A stretch of DNA of 46,135 nt from Gracilaria caudata (Eukaryota; Rhodophyta; Florideophyceae; Gracilariales; Gracilariaceae): positions 1-46,135 of the forward strand of contig JASCIV010000105.1 in the NCBI GenBank assembly GCA_030374735.1. The letters are read 5' to 3'. Positions 1 to 8,771 of the stretch are shown here, in pieces. The notes beneath the pieces are model-generated. The model was not told the origin of the DNA. It saw nothing but the letters and a program-made list of their open reading frames with translations, and searched no databases. The position numbers were made by a program, and so were the translations under genes. Numbering within the stretch: the first letter of the stretch is position 1; every line of letters starts with the position of its first letter.

Positions 1-366
1 GGGTATAGACGTGTGGGGGGTGTGCGGGCGGAGTGGGGTCGCGGAGAGAGGGGGAGCGGGTGGCTGGCAGGAGCGCGCGCGGTGGGCGGGTGCGGCTTGA
101 ACGCGTGCGCAGCGCTGGAGCGGCGCGTCGTCAACGCGCTGCGCTGCGCGCAGAGGCTGGTGGCACAGCATCTGCGTTGTTGTGCGCGCCGCGCCACGCA
201 AAAAATTGGCGCGCAAATCCGAAGCGCCGCCAGCTGCTGCTGGGCGCCAGCAGCCGCGCCGCCGCTGCGGCCATGGGCGCGCATCATCGCATCCGCGGGC
301 AACCGCTGCCGCCGCCCCGCTGACAACTTCCGCCTCCTCCACGCTCCCGCCTCGTCAGCCGTCGCC
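1..366. other. GC-rich 5' flank of the bromodomain gene
   Basis: Strongly GC-rich sequence with G-runs at the very start. The bromodomain reading frame is open through it, but the only start codons upstream of position 367 in that frame are non-ATG. The upstream residues are an Arg/Ala-rich, low-complexity translation typical of GC-rich non-coding DNA. I read it as promoter plus 5' leader and see no separate gene. Confidence 0.5.
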
Positions 367-2196
367 ATGGCGCCGTCGCGTCCGCCCCGCGCGCCGGCGC
401 GCGCGCTGCGCGACCCTAAGGAGCTCCTAAAGAAACGCGGCGCTGATCTGCTGCGCAAGATCTCCGACCGCGACCGCTACGGCATCTTCTTGCAGCCCGT
501 AGATGTCGACGCCATCGATGGTTACGCAGAGCTTATCGCGCGCCCAATGGACTTGTCCACCTGCCAGAACAACCTCGCCATGGGCGTGTACCGCACACCT
601 ATGGAGCTTCGCGCAGACCTCGACCTTATCTGGTCCAACTGCTGTACCTTCAACGCCGATGACTCCATCTACTTCAAGGAAGCCGTGCGGCTGCGTGCGC
701 TCGCTGCGCGCTACTACGACGACCTGGTGCGTGCGCTCGTCAAGGACGGTGTGGCCTCCGCGCTGGGCCTGTCCCGCGGAGGCGCCTCTTCTTCCGCGCG
801 CCTGCCCCCACGACGGCCCCCTCGCCCTCGCTCCGACTTTTCCGCTCGATTGCACTCGCCGTCGCTGCAGCACTCCGACCTTCACTCCGTCGACGCCGAC
901 GGCGACACCCAATCCGCATCGGCAAGCGCTTCTGCTGCTCACGCTTCGTCGCGCGACGTACATTTGAGACGCGCTCGTGCGAGCTACGATGCTGCTGTCA
1001 CCGCAGCCGCCGCTGCCATTCATGAGGCTCGTCAAGCAGCGCACCACGCTGGTTTACCGGATGCCCCGCCTTCCACGGAAGAGCCCATTTATGACGGCCC
1101 AGGCAATGAGCTTCGCAACGCGTCTCCAGCGCAGTACGGTGCGTCATTTGTGAGCAAGTTCCCCTTGCTGCAAAGTCAACGAATAAGGGACCGTTGTTCG
1201 CAGATTCCGCTTGCGTGGAGAAGGATTGGTCGTTGGCATTCACGAGGAGCCACGCAACCGTCCTTCCTCTCTGAAGACCGTGCGCGAAATGTTCGGTATG
1301 GCTTGCAATATCAACGCTTCGTGACGGAATCGGCTCCTATGGCGCGCCGCCTATTGGCTTCTGTACTGCACCCTGAGGTTGTACAAGAGCACGACGTTGC
1401 TCAAATGGAAAAGGAATCTCCGAGGGCCAACGGCCTTTCGCACGGTGCGGAACAGGGGCTCAAGAAGGTGTCATCCGGAGCCACACCGAATGGCGTGCAT
1501 GGCGACGGCAAGAAGAATGGGGTGATGGACGCGATGGACATCGACAAAGAGGGAACGCCGCCCAAAACGAGTTGCGAGAGCAGAGCACACAAATCTAGGA
1601 AGCGACCGCGTGCCAACAATGAGCTGACGACGGCGAACCGTGCGTACACAAATCGCAATGATGGAGGGTTTGCTGAGCAACTCAAAGAACTGATTGGTCA
1701 TAAACGACTCAAACAGGTGACGGCGCATCGAGTTGAAGAGCTTTCCCAATCTTGCTTGTCAGTGCCACCGAAGCAGTCCATCTACCGTGTCCGGTCGTTG
1801 TTGCGGGCCAAAGGAATCGACCCAAAATTCGTGAGCTCTCTGATGACGGACGACCCGGAGAGTTATTCGGCAGACCCGCAGAATAACTGTGCTCAAGAAG
1901 GGATCACCTCCTCGCACCACCGCAAGCTAGAAATGTTGCTGAACAGCAACTATGAGATTATGATGAACGTGCTGCGATTACGGGCGCTCAGAGAGAACTG
2001 CGCGGAAAGTATACTGGAAAGCGTTGAAGACAAGGAGCGAGATAGCGTGGAAAGACTGGCTGAAGGGCTGTCTTTAGCGGTACGCAACTTACCACCTCGC
2101 TTTGTGGTACACCCGGCAGACGCGGGAGAAAGCCTGCTGTGCATGGCGGAGACGATCAACGGCAGACAGCCAGCGCCTAGCGGCGGCAAATCGTAG
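367..2196 (+). CDS. bromodomain protein (acetyl-lysine reader)
   Basis: 609-residue protein, single exon. Residues about 18-125 form a bromodomain: a ZA-loop region with FLQPVD and the conserved PMDL (60-63), then WSNCCTFNADDS, where N96 is the expected acetyl-lysine-contacting asparagine. Bromodomains dock acetylated histone tails in the nucleus. The middle is Ser/Arg-rich and disordered with basic stretches (SRKRPRAN) that could serve as a nuclear signal. The last ~100 residues (RKLEMLLNSNYEIMMNVLRL) are helical with no domain I can name. The start is the ATG at 367 in a good context (GTCGCCATGG); the frame stays open upstream but without an ATG. The single N-terminal bromodomain plus helical tail recalls BRD7/BRD9 or SAGA-type subunits, but I cannot assign the subfamily. 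Composition shifts from very GC-rich at the start to moderate at the end. Confidence 0.85.
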   Translation: MAPSRPPRAPARALRDPKELLKKRGADLLRKISDRDRYGIFLQPVDVDAIDGYAELIARPMDLSTCQNNLAMGVYRTPMELRADLDLIWSNCCTFNADDSIYFKEAVRLRALAARYYDDLVRALVKDGVASALGLSRGGASSSARLPPRRPPRPRSDFSARLHSPSLQHSDLHSVDADGDTQSASASASAAHASSRDVHLRRARASYDAAVTAAAAAIHEARQAAHHAGLPDAPPSTEEPIYDGPGNELRNASPAQYGASFVSKFPLLQSQRIRDRCSQIPLAWRRIGRWHSRGATQPSFLSEDRARNVRYGLQYQRFVTESAPMARRLLASVLHPEVVQEHDVAQMEKESPRANGLSHGAEQGLKKVSSGATPNGVHGDGKKNGVMDAMDIDKEGTPPKTSCESRAHKSRKRPRANNELTTANRAYTNRNDGGFAEQLKELIGHKRLKQVTAHRVEELSQSCLSVPPKQSIYRVRSLLRAKGIDPKFVSSLMTDDPESYSADPQNNCAQEGITSSHHRKLEMLLNSNYEIMMNVLRLRALRENCAESILESVEDKERDSVERLAEGLSLAVRNLPPRFVVHPADAGESLLCMAETINGRQPAPSGGKS

Positions 2197-2554
2197 ATGT
2201 ACGGCAGACTTAGTGACCACGGTGGAGGCCTTGTGTTGTATAACAGCCTTCCACAAACTTGTACAGAGCGAAAGCGAGCGAGTGTATCTACATGTGCTTT
2301 ACCCAACCTGGATCACACTGTAAATCAAATTCAAGTGTGTGTTTTCGAGACTTCAAAACTAACACTACGTTGCAACTTGGGGTTTGTGTTTGATCTGAAC
2401 GCGTGGCCTACAAGATCAGACTTCTCACCGTGTTGACCGTTGCGCCCGGTAGGGATAAGAACGCCCCTACCCTTGTAGCCGAAAAGCTTTCTCCTACAGA
2501 AGTCGATTAGTTCTTAATCTAGACTACAACTACGCGCGAAGTCGTTTCGCCAGT
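2197..2554. other. intergenic, bromodomain gene to first DUF1761 gene
   Basis: No credible coding region. It holds the 3' flank of the bromodomain gene and the promoter of the next gene. A 7-bp hairpin (GGTAGGG at 2448-2454 with CCCTACC at 2465-2471, 10-nt loop) lies about 85 bp upstream of the next start codon. Its role is unknown. Confidence 0.4.
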
Positions 2555-3063
2555 ATGGCCGCAGTTTTCGATTTCGTCAGTTTCCCAGCGTTCTTCATCG
2601 GCTGGATAGTGCACATGACCATGGGCATGGTAAGCATATGAGTTGTCGTTCCTTCGAAGACCCCATCATCATCCCTCTCATCGTTACTGACTCAATAGTC
2701 GTTTGCGGCGTTGCCCAGATTTGGTACTCAACGCCCGTGTTTGGAAAGGCGTTCGTGCAGCTCGCTCTCAAAGGTAAGATGCCAGTAAAACCTGACCCCC
2801 GTGCAATGTTTGCGGCCGTGTTAGGCACTGCCACCGCAATTCCGTTCTTCTCGTTTCTGTTGCGGGTGGCTAATTGTCGCGGCGCTGGTGAGGGTGCGTT
2901 GTGGGGTTTGGCGTTCGGTGTTTTCTTTGATTCGGGGTTGAATGCATCGCATTCCTTCTTTGAGAATCGACCTTTCGCGCTCTTCGTTTTGCATAGAGGT
3001 TATCATTGTGTGAGTCTGGCTCTTGTGGGAGCGGTGCTTGGTCGCCTTTGTGGCGTTGCATAG
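2555..3063 (+). CDS. DUF1761-type small membrane protein, copy 1 (spliced)
   Basis: Modelled as two exons, 2555-2629 and 2719-3063, giving 139 residues. The intron (89 nt) starts GTAAGC and ends TTGCCCAG, with TACTGAC as a likely branch site, and is phase 0. Exon 1 encodes exactly 25 residues (MAAVFDFVSFPAFFIGWIVH...). Exon 2 opens with IWYSTPVFGKAF, the hallmark WYS-P-FGK turn of the DUF1761 family, followed by three further hydrophobic segments and the family-typical HRGYH...G-LG end. About four membrane spans are expected. Family function is not established. An earlier AG at 2697-2698 would break the frame, so the acceptor at 2717-2718 is chosen. It is tandem with a paralogue about 620 bp downstream. 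Confidence 0.75.
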
Positions 3064-3683
3064 CTTGTATGTTCTCCTGTTTTCTTCGTTCTCTGAATTT
3101 GTTGCTATCGAACGAGTGCTTTCTTATCCTCTTCTCGAGCTTATGCAGTTTACCTCCGCTAAGCCTATTGCAGTGCTAATCATGAGCTGATGCTCGCCAT
3201 CCTTGTGTAAAGCTTTCAAGTACTGTGCAAGATTAGAGCAAGGCGTCACTTGACCCTCAAGTCCATTAGGAATCGTCTTTCCTGGTTCGCTATAGGCCTT
3301 CTCTGACAAAGGCCAATAAGCTTCAAACTGTCTTCCTCGGCTTATCCACTACCTTCGTACATTCATCTCATTTAGGTTGGGATGGAGATAATCTTTGAAT
3401 TCAAATCGCTGGGAAAGCTTGCAAGATGCAACTCCGCCAGTGGCGGGAAATCCAGCTTTGGATCGAAATTATCGATGGCCATTGGTTCCCAGTTCCCAAT
3501 TTTGTCCAACCCTGTCAAAGTTGAGCCCCACTGCACCCCGTCTCGAGTTTGGTTCCGCCATGAAGACATACTCGCATTGCAATACTCTCTGGTCCAGCTT
3601 TGGTGAACGGTAGCATAACGTCTTCAAGGAATTACATTCCTCGACCACCGTCAGATGTGAACGTGCTCATGATCGTATTCGGA
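3064..3683. other. intergenic between the DUF1761 copies
   Basis: Carries the 3' end of copy 1 and the promoter/leader of copy 2. Short open frames occur in several phases around 3370-3610, but none has recognisable protein features. The frame of copy 2 is open back to an ATG at 3600, but alignment with copy 1 favours starting at 3684. Confidence 0.4.
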
Positions 3684-4207
3684 ATGGCGCCCATGTTTGG
3701 CTATCTCAGTGTTCCAGCCTTTGTGGTGTCATGCCTAGTTAACTTCATCGTCAGCACGGTACGTGAACCTCTCGCCCTGGCGAATAGGTTTCTGTACGCG
3801 TTGCGTTCGCTGTTCAAGAGGCGCTAACTGCCGCTGTTTCTGTTCATTTTTGTCAGGTTTGGTATTCCACTCCCGTATTCGGGGCTACATCCAAGCGCCT
3901 AGCGTTCGGGAAGCGCAGGAGAAAGAAGTTGACGCATAGAGGAATCATCGCATCTGTTACGGGAAGTGTTTTATCATTCTCTTTCTTTCCGTTTGTTCTT
4001 CATGTTGTCAGGTGCAGGGGCGCGTTTGATGGTGCTTTGTGGGGTCTGGCGCTCGGGTTTTTCTTTGACTCTGGTATGAATGTCTCACACAGCTTCTTCG
4101 AAAAGCGTTCATTTGCTTTGTTCCTTATCCATCGTGGATGCCATGCTCTCTCCCTCACCCTTGCCGGTATTGTCCTGGGGGTATTATGCGGTAGTCCGGA
4201 TCTGTAA
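3684..4207 (+). CDS. DUF1761-type small membrane protein, copy 2 (spliced)
   Basis: Two exons, 3684-3758 and 3857-4207, giving 141 residues. The 98-nt intron starts GTACGT, contains GCTAAC and ends TTTTTGTCAG, in phase 0. Exon 1 is again exactly 25 codons (MAPMFGYLSVPAFVVSC...), and exon 2 again opens WYSTPVFG. The rest matches copy 1 closely (GALWGLALG-FFDSG-N-SHSFFE, FAL-IHRG-H). A basic loop (GKRRRKKLTHR) replaces the KGKMPVKPDP loop of copy 1, suggesting divergence on one side of the membrane. In-frame ATGs at 3600 and 3669 are alternative starts; 3684 is chosen because it reproduces the exon-1 length of copy 1. Function unknown. Confidence 0.75.
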
Positions 4208-5028
4208 CGTAGGTGTTCCGTATTCTCGTATGAAGATTGTGCCGGATGTTCCTCTCATTTTGTATGCCAGAACCAAAACACGCCCGCCTCATGCAGCACA
4301 TCAGTGTGCATGCTACATAGTCTCCGTGTAGAGGAGCGTGGATTCCTCTTTGCAACAGCATGTATCATTCGCAAGCTGTGAGATGTGAGGGGATCGTCTA
4401 GGCAGCCTTATTTCCGTCTTCTGGACTCTTCCGTATGCTTCGATAGTCCGATCGTAGAACGTCGTATTCATCTCCAAACAGAAGTCTATTTTGTTGAAGC
4501 AAATGAGAACCTGCCAACCGGTAAAGTTGCCAGATGATTGCTTGGTTTCCGGTTTTGGGACTACCCGCATCTATGTATTCGATCCAGCTCCTGCGTGGTC
4601 TTGCCCGGGTAGTCGGTCCTTTTTCGCTGGCTCTCGTCGAGTCTTGCCTCACAGAGCACTTTAGAAGTTTCTCTAACAGAGGAGTTTCTAAAGCAAAGTA
4701 AAGGATTACACATCTGTCACACAATCAATCTTTTTGTCTTAGACTGGCGACGTTGACTTTGGTGACTACAGTGTACAAGGGTAGTCGTTCTTGTTTTCTC
4801 GCAATACTTCAATCAGCATCACTGCTGGCTTCATTGAAACAGGTCTCTACGAGTAAACCACGGTTGCTTTCAAGTTTACGAACTCCTGAGCACGAGTGCG
4901 TGATTCACGTCAATCATGTCTTACCGTAGGTCGAGGGTGAGAAGTACAAAGGTAAGTCAGACACTTTCAGGTTAGTACAGGCAGTTTAACCCGAGACCAT
5001 TTATTTATTGTTTGAAAACGTATTCACG
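4208..5028. other. intergenic, DUF1761 copy 2 to GluRS (convergent)
   Basis: An unusually long convergent gap of about 820 bp. Open stretches exist on the minus strand (4398-4724, no ATG) but show no recognisable domain. A compound inverted repeat lies at 4659-4693. Splice-like words occur (GTAAGT near 4951 on plus; TACTAAC on minus near 4970), but I could not join them into a consistent gene. Possibly long 3' UTRs or an unresolved small gene. Confidence 0.4.
4659..4693. repeat. nested inverted repeat / stem-loop
   Basis: Outer arms CTTTAGAA (4659-4666) and TTCTAAAG (4686-4693) are perfect complements. Inner arms CTCT/AGAG flank an AAC loop (4671-4681). As RNA this would form a two-tier hairpin. 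It sits in the 3' flanking region between convergent genes. Confidence 0.45.
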
Positions 5029-6612
5029 TTACCGTCTCGCAACTTTTCCATCGGGAATTTCAATCAACGTAATCGGGGGTACGGTATTGTCACATATGTA
5101 GTACCCACGTCGCTCTAACTGGATTGTTTCTCCCTTTTGAAGTAATCGAAGATTGATGTCCCCCTTCAACATTTTCACTCTCTCACTATCCTTGTTAATG
5201 AAGTCCTCGAAATCGTCGTCTTCTTCAAGACGATCCTTGGTTAAAATATCCGAGTACGAACAGATTCGTAGTGGTACAAGATCCTCCACATCTGCCAACC
5301 AGGTCACTTTCTTCGTCCCTTTGAAGTTCTGATCATCAGGAAGGAACTTTGCTTGCAGGTTTCCATCCCCGTCACGATCGGTTATCTCCATGTTTCCCCA
5401 ATCCATGAATGTCACTTTTTCTCCTACTTCAAGACTTGCAGCATCTTCACCTTCAATCAAGATTTTGTTCTTATAAATCACATGCTTGGTTCCTACATCT
5501 GCATTCTTCTTGTGCTTCGGTACATTCCTAACCTCCTCGTCTGCGTTGACAACGGTTACTGATTTTGCAGCCGAGACATCCAAGGCCACATGACGAGCGG
5601 CCAATGGGTCAATGACACGCTTATTAACAGTCCAGATCTTGTCCCATTCTTGCGTTGTGTTGTTTCTCGATGCTCCCTGCGACAAAATGAATGCACGCAA
5701 CCCTTGGATGGTCATTCCCCTTCTACGTATCCCCTGTATGGTTGGGAAACGTGGGTCATCCCAAGAACGAGCTGCTCCGATGTCAACGAGCTTCTGTAAC
5801 TTGCGTTTCGACAAGACCGTGCGAACAAAATCAAGTCTCGAGAACTCCCAGATAGATGCGCATCGAACGTCGGCGGCTTTGCAGAACCACTGATATTGTT
5901 TCTCTCGATCCTTATACTCGAGAGAACGCAGAGCATGAGTGACACCCTCCCAAGAATCAACAAGTGGACAGGAAAAATCATAAGTTGGATACACATTGTA
6001 CTTGTTTCCAGTACGATGGTGTGGTACTTTTTTTGTCCTGTACATTGTAGGATCTCTGAGAGTTCCATTCTTGTGTCTTATGTCAAACTTTGCTCGCAAC
6101 ACGCATTTTTCACCCTCCTCCGTACCATTCAACATTTCCTGCCAAAGCCGCAGGTTCTCCTCCATACTCTGCGTACGATACTGATTAGCTTCTTTCTTCA
6201 GACGCTGGGCCTTCATCTCTTCCGGAGGGGTTGGATCTACGTATGCCTTTTCTTCTTTGATAAGACGCTCAGCCACTTCAAGAAGTTTTGGAAAGTAGTC
6301 GGATGTATATTCAACTACGTCCGGTTTGATTCCTAGACGATCTAGATCTTGAACTATGGCATCTTCAAATCCCTGAGTTGCCTTTTCGGTGTTTGTATCG
6401 TCAAAGCGAACTATCAGTTTTCCCTCGTAATGTCTGGCAAAATAATCGTTCAAAAGTGCGGCTTTAGCATGACCAACATGCAGAAATCCACTAGGCTCTG
6501 GCGGAAATCGAGTGACGACCTTCCCCTTCTCTGCTCCCTTCAATCCTACATCCATGTTGCCCTTGCTCTTCACGAGACGCATCACGTCCCCCCAAGAATC
6601 TTGTCTCGTCAT
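5029..6612 (-). CDS. glutamyl-tRNA synthetase, eukaryotic cytosolic type
   Basis: 527 residues, single exon. It charges tRNA-Glu with glutamate in the cytosol. The class I HIGH motif appears as FLHVGH (45-48) after RFPPEPSG, and the KMSKS motif as LSKRK (267-271). VRFDDTN, PHHRTG-KY-VYPTYDF, EGVTHALR-LEY and DPRFPT-QGI-RRGMT-QGL are the archaeal/eukaryotic GluRS signatures and separate it from GlnRS. The C-terminal half is the beta-barrel anticodon-binding region. Only about 30 residues precede the catalytic core. Most eukaryotic GluRS carry a GST-like N-terminal domain that is absent here. An open frame on the same strand (6830-6609) ends in a TGA overlapping this ATG. PAF1 is transcribed divergently. 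Confidence 0.93.
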   Translation of the reverse strand: MTRQDSWGDVMRLVKSKGNMDVGLKGAEKGKVVTRFPPEPSGFLHVGHAKAALLNDYFARHYEGKLIVRFDDTNTEKATQGFEDAIVQDLDRLGIKPDVVEYTSDYFPKLLEVAERLIKEEKAYVDPTPPEEMKAQRLKKEANQYRTQSMEENLRLWQEMLNGTEEGEKCVLRAKFDIRHKNGTLRDPTMYRTKKVPHHRTGNKYNVYPTYDFSCPLVDSWEGVTHALRSLEYKDREKQYQWFCKAADVRCASIWEFSRLDFVRTVLSKRKLQKLVDIGAARSWDDPRFPTIQGIRRRGMTIQGLRAFILSQGASRNNTTQEWDKIWTVNKRVIDPLAARHVALDVSAAKSVTVVNADEEVRNVPKHKKNADVGTKHVIYKNKILIEGEDAASLEVGEKVTFMDWGNMEITDRDGDGNLQAKFLPDDQNFKGTKKVTWLADVEDLVPLRICSYSDILTKDRLEEDDDFEDFINKDSERVKMLKGDINLRLLQKGETIQLERRGYYICDNTVPPITLIEIPDGKVARR

Positions 6613-7261
6613 AGCTGGTTGCGGGGATGCTTTGATCTAAAACGAACCGGTTTGCCTGTTAAGATCCTGCACGCCCAACGCATGAGTAGGAAGCACCTTG
6701 TAGGGTAGTACCGTTCATCTAATTGAGCAAGATCAAGTGTGGCAAGAAATGTTACTCTGTATATCCCCAACGCTCCAACGGCACAGGACAGCAGGACTCT
6801 TGCTGCACATGTAGATAGATGCATATACATGAACTCTCTTACTGAATAGTCTTCTTTAAATCAAATTTTGACTTTTGCTTTTAACCAATGATCAGGAATG
6901 ACCGCTGAAAATCGCTGAACGCATTCGCTCAGCATAATCGCTCAGCATAACGAATATTTTGTTTGATGAGGGTTCATTATACATCATGCATGCCATGCTG
7001 GGAAAGTCTTTGACAATCGAATTAAAAGTCAACTGTTCGCTGGTAAACAGCTAAACTTCGTTTCACAAGTGCGCCATCTTTTGCATGCTGTTCCTCGCAT
7101 CTTCCATCCATCCATCCATCTCCGCGTTGTTCCAAGCTTGTTGAGTACCTCAAGATTACGCGGGAGGTTCGTTTATGAGCGAAGGGTTCTTCCACGAAAG
7201 AACAACAGTTTGGTGACGTTTGTAGGATACATCGAGAGGTTGCCAACAAACATCAAGCAAA
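6613..7261. promoter_or_regulatory. divergent promoter, GluRS / PAF1
   Basis: About 650 bp shared by two divergently transcribed genes. It contains a three-unit tandem 13-bp repeat (6912-6950), a CATC microsatellite near 7105, and a 73-codon minus-strand frame abutting the GluRS start. No other gene is evident. Confidence 0.5.
6912..6950. repeat. three tandem 13-bp repeats in promoter
   Basis: Unit TCGCTCAGCATAA is perfect at 6925-6937 and 6938-6950. A degenerate unit, TCGCTGAACGCAT, lies immediately before at 6912-6924. Located midway in the GluRS/PAF1 divergent promoter, so clustered binding sites for a regulator are plausible. Confidence 0.7.
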
Positions 7262-8611
7262 ATGTCGACGCCGTACGAAAAGCTGATTAGGCCGGTTTCT
7301 CACCCTCCTCGTGAAGGGCGAAGTCTCCCACCGCCTGCGCAATCGGCCACAGCCGCGAAGAAAATGCTGAGAAGACCCGCCCGTATTGAGAAGCCACAGC
7401 TGCGGTTCAGCGTACGTCCTCGATATCGATTTGATGTACCGCCTCCACCGATGGATCCAAAGATGTTGCTCGGCCCCCTATCTACAGCTTCATACGCCGA
7501 ACCACATTTTTCTGAACTCGAGCGCAATTTCAGACCGAGCGCAATCCCGTCCAACCCAACCCACGGTCTCCGCGTCAATCTCGTCGATACACAGTTATAC
7601 AAGGCGCCAGCTAGGTTGACTGCGGATGATATCTCTTTGCTGGAAACCGTCATGAAAGGTCGCTCGGGGGGCGGCTTGCTGAACCCCAGAAACGGCGCGC
7701 CTGACAAGATGAGAAACCCAGGAATGCCGCCACCACCTCGTAAGCCGGAGACCACTAATGCCCCATGGATGAGACGAATGGCCTACGACGAATACGACAG
7801 AACTGCTCACAAGAACGTGCATGCCGTGGACCTGGCAGCCAAGATGCAAGAAATAAACCGAAAGAAAGAAGCGAGACTGGAGAAGTCAAGAAGAGAAAGG
7901 TTGCTCAAATCTTTCAAGGCGCCCTCTCGTAATCTGAGGCATCCTGGTCGAAAAATGGGAAACGTAAGAGCTATCAGCGCCGCTCCCATTTACCCAGATT
8001 TCCTTCACATGCTGCGGGAGTTTGTATCCGTTGAGGTTGACAAGGACGAGATTTTGACTGTAGCACAACGGGCTAAGAACAATCCCGAGGCGGCAGAGGA
8101 GTCACTGCGAACTACTGCAACAGTATCTGTTGCGGAGCGCTCCACGAGTCGAGGAGCACAGAAGTTCGTTGCATGTTACACGCCGACCTTGAAGACACTC
8201 CAGAAACGGAAGCAAAGGAAGGAAGAGGCAGAAGTGGATGAGGGAAAAAGCACTAAGAGGGTTTGTTTTGGTGATAAGGAGGATTATCAGTGGATTGGAG
8301 AGTATTCAATACGAGAAGGCAAATTTGAGGATCCACGAGTATCAGGAATTCATGGTAGGTCGTGTTTTGCAATATCGGAGCATACGATACAAGGGGGAAC
8401 AGCGCGGGTTGTTACTGCGGCTCGAGTGGGGACTATCTGGAAGCTGTCTCGACGTCCACAGACCAGTGGGATCAAGTTGGGAAAGAATGGATTGCGAATT
8501 GCTTTGCAACCTGAGCTTGACGAAACGAATGAGGAACACATGGCGTCCATACTGTCTGGACAAAGCAACAAGCGAAAGACTAAAGGTGAATCCAGAAAAT
8601 CGGTACGGTGA
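7262..8611 (+). CDS. PAF1: PAF1, RNA polymerase II-associated factor 1
   Basis: 449 residues, single exon, ATG at 7262. It is the scaffold subunit of the nuclear PAF1 complex, which travels with RNA polymerase II and supports elongation and histone modification. Family-specific segments: RPRYRFDVPPPPMDPKML (about 52-69, the invariant N-terminal strand that binds CTR9), NAPWMRR--YD-YDR (166-180, matching the family WMRRTEY block), and a C-terminal part with basic, charged residues ending KRKTKGESRKSVR. Length is somewhat below animal PAF1 (about 530) because the acidic C-terminal tail is short. It converges with MTR4, with 160 bp between stops. Confidence 0.85.
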   Translation: MSTPYEKLIRPVSHPPREGRSLPPPAQSATAAKKMLRRPARIEKPQLRFSVRPRYRFDVPPPPMDPKMLLGPLSTASYAEPHFSELERNFRPSAIPSNPTHGLRVNLVDTQLYKAPARLTADDISLLETVMKGRSGGGLLNPRNGAPDKMRNPGMPPPPRKPETTNAPWMRRMAYDEYDRTAHKNVHAVDLAAKMQEINRKKEARLEKSRRERLLKSFKAPSRNLRHPGRKMGNVRAISAAPIYPDFLHMLREFVSVEVDKDEILTVAQRAKNNPEAAEESLRTTATVSVAERSTSRGAQKFVACYTPTLKTLQKRKQRKEEAEVDEGKSTKRVCFGDKEDYQWIGEYSIREGKFEDPRVSGIHGRSCFAISEHTIQGGTARVVTAARVGTIWKLSRRPQTSGIKLGKNGLRIALQPELDETNEEHMASILSGQSNKRKTKGESRKSVR

Positions 8612-8771
8612 GAATGGGAACGTTTTTCTTTCATGTACTGTGCGCTACAACCAAAACAATTCGTCAGCTCGTTTGACCTGCGTGTGATCTACATATAGGA
8701 AGTTTCACAGAGACGGGTAGGGAAGATAATCAGTTTTTATCAAGTATGTGTACGCGAATGTCTTCACTTCG

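Noticed and set aside
1..60. Telomere-like G-rich start and C-rich end of the window
   Set aside because: No tandem telomeric repeat, and the strand polarity (G-rich at the 5' end, C-rich at the 3' end) is opposite to that of chromosome ends.
13..366. N-terminal extension of the bromodomain protein by 118 residues
   Set aside because: It would need a GTG start; the ATG at 367 has a good context and directly precedes the conserved region.
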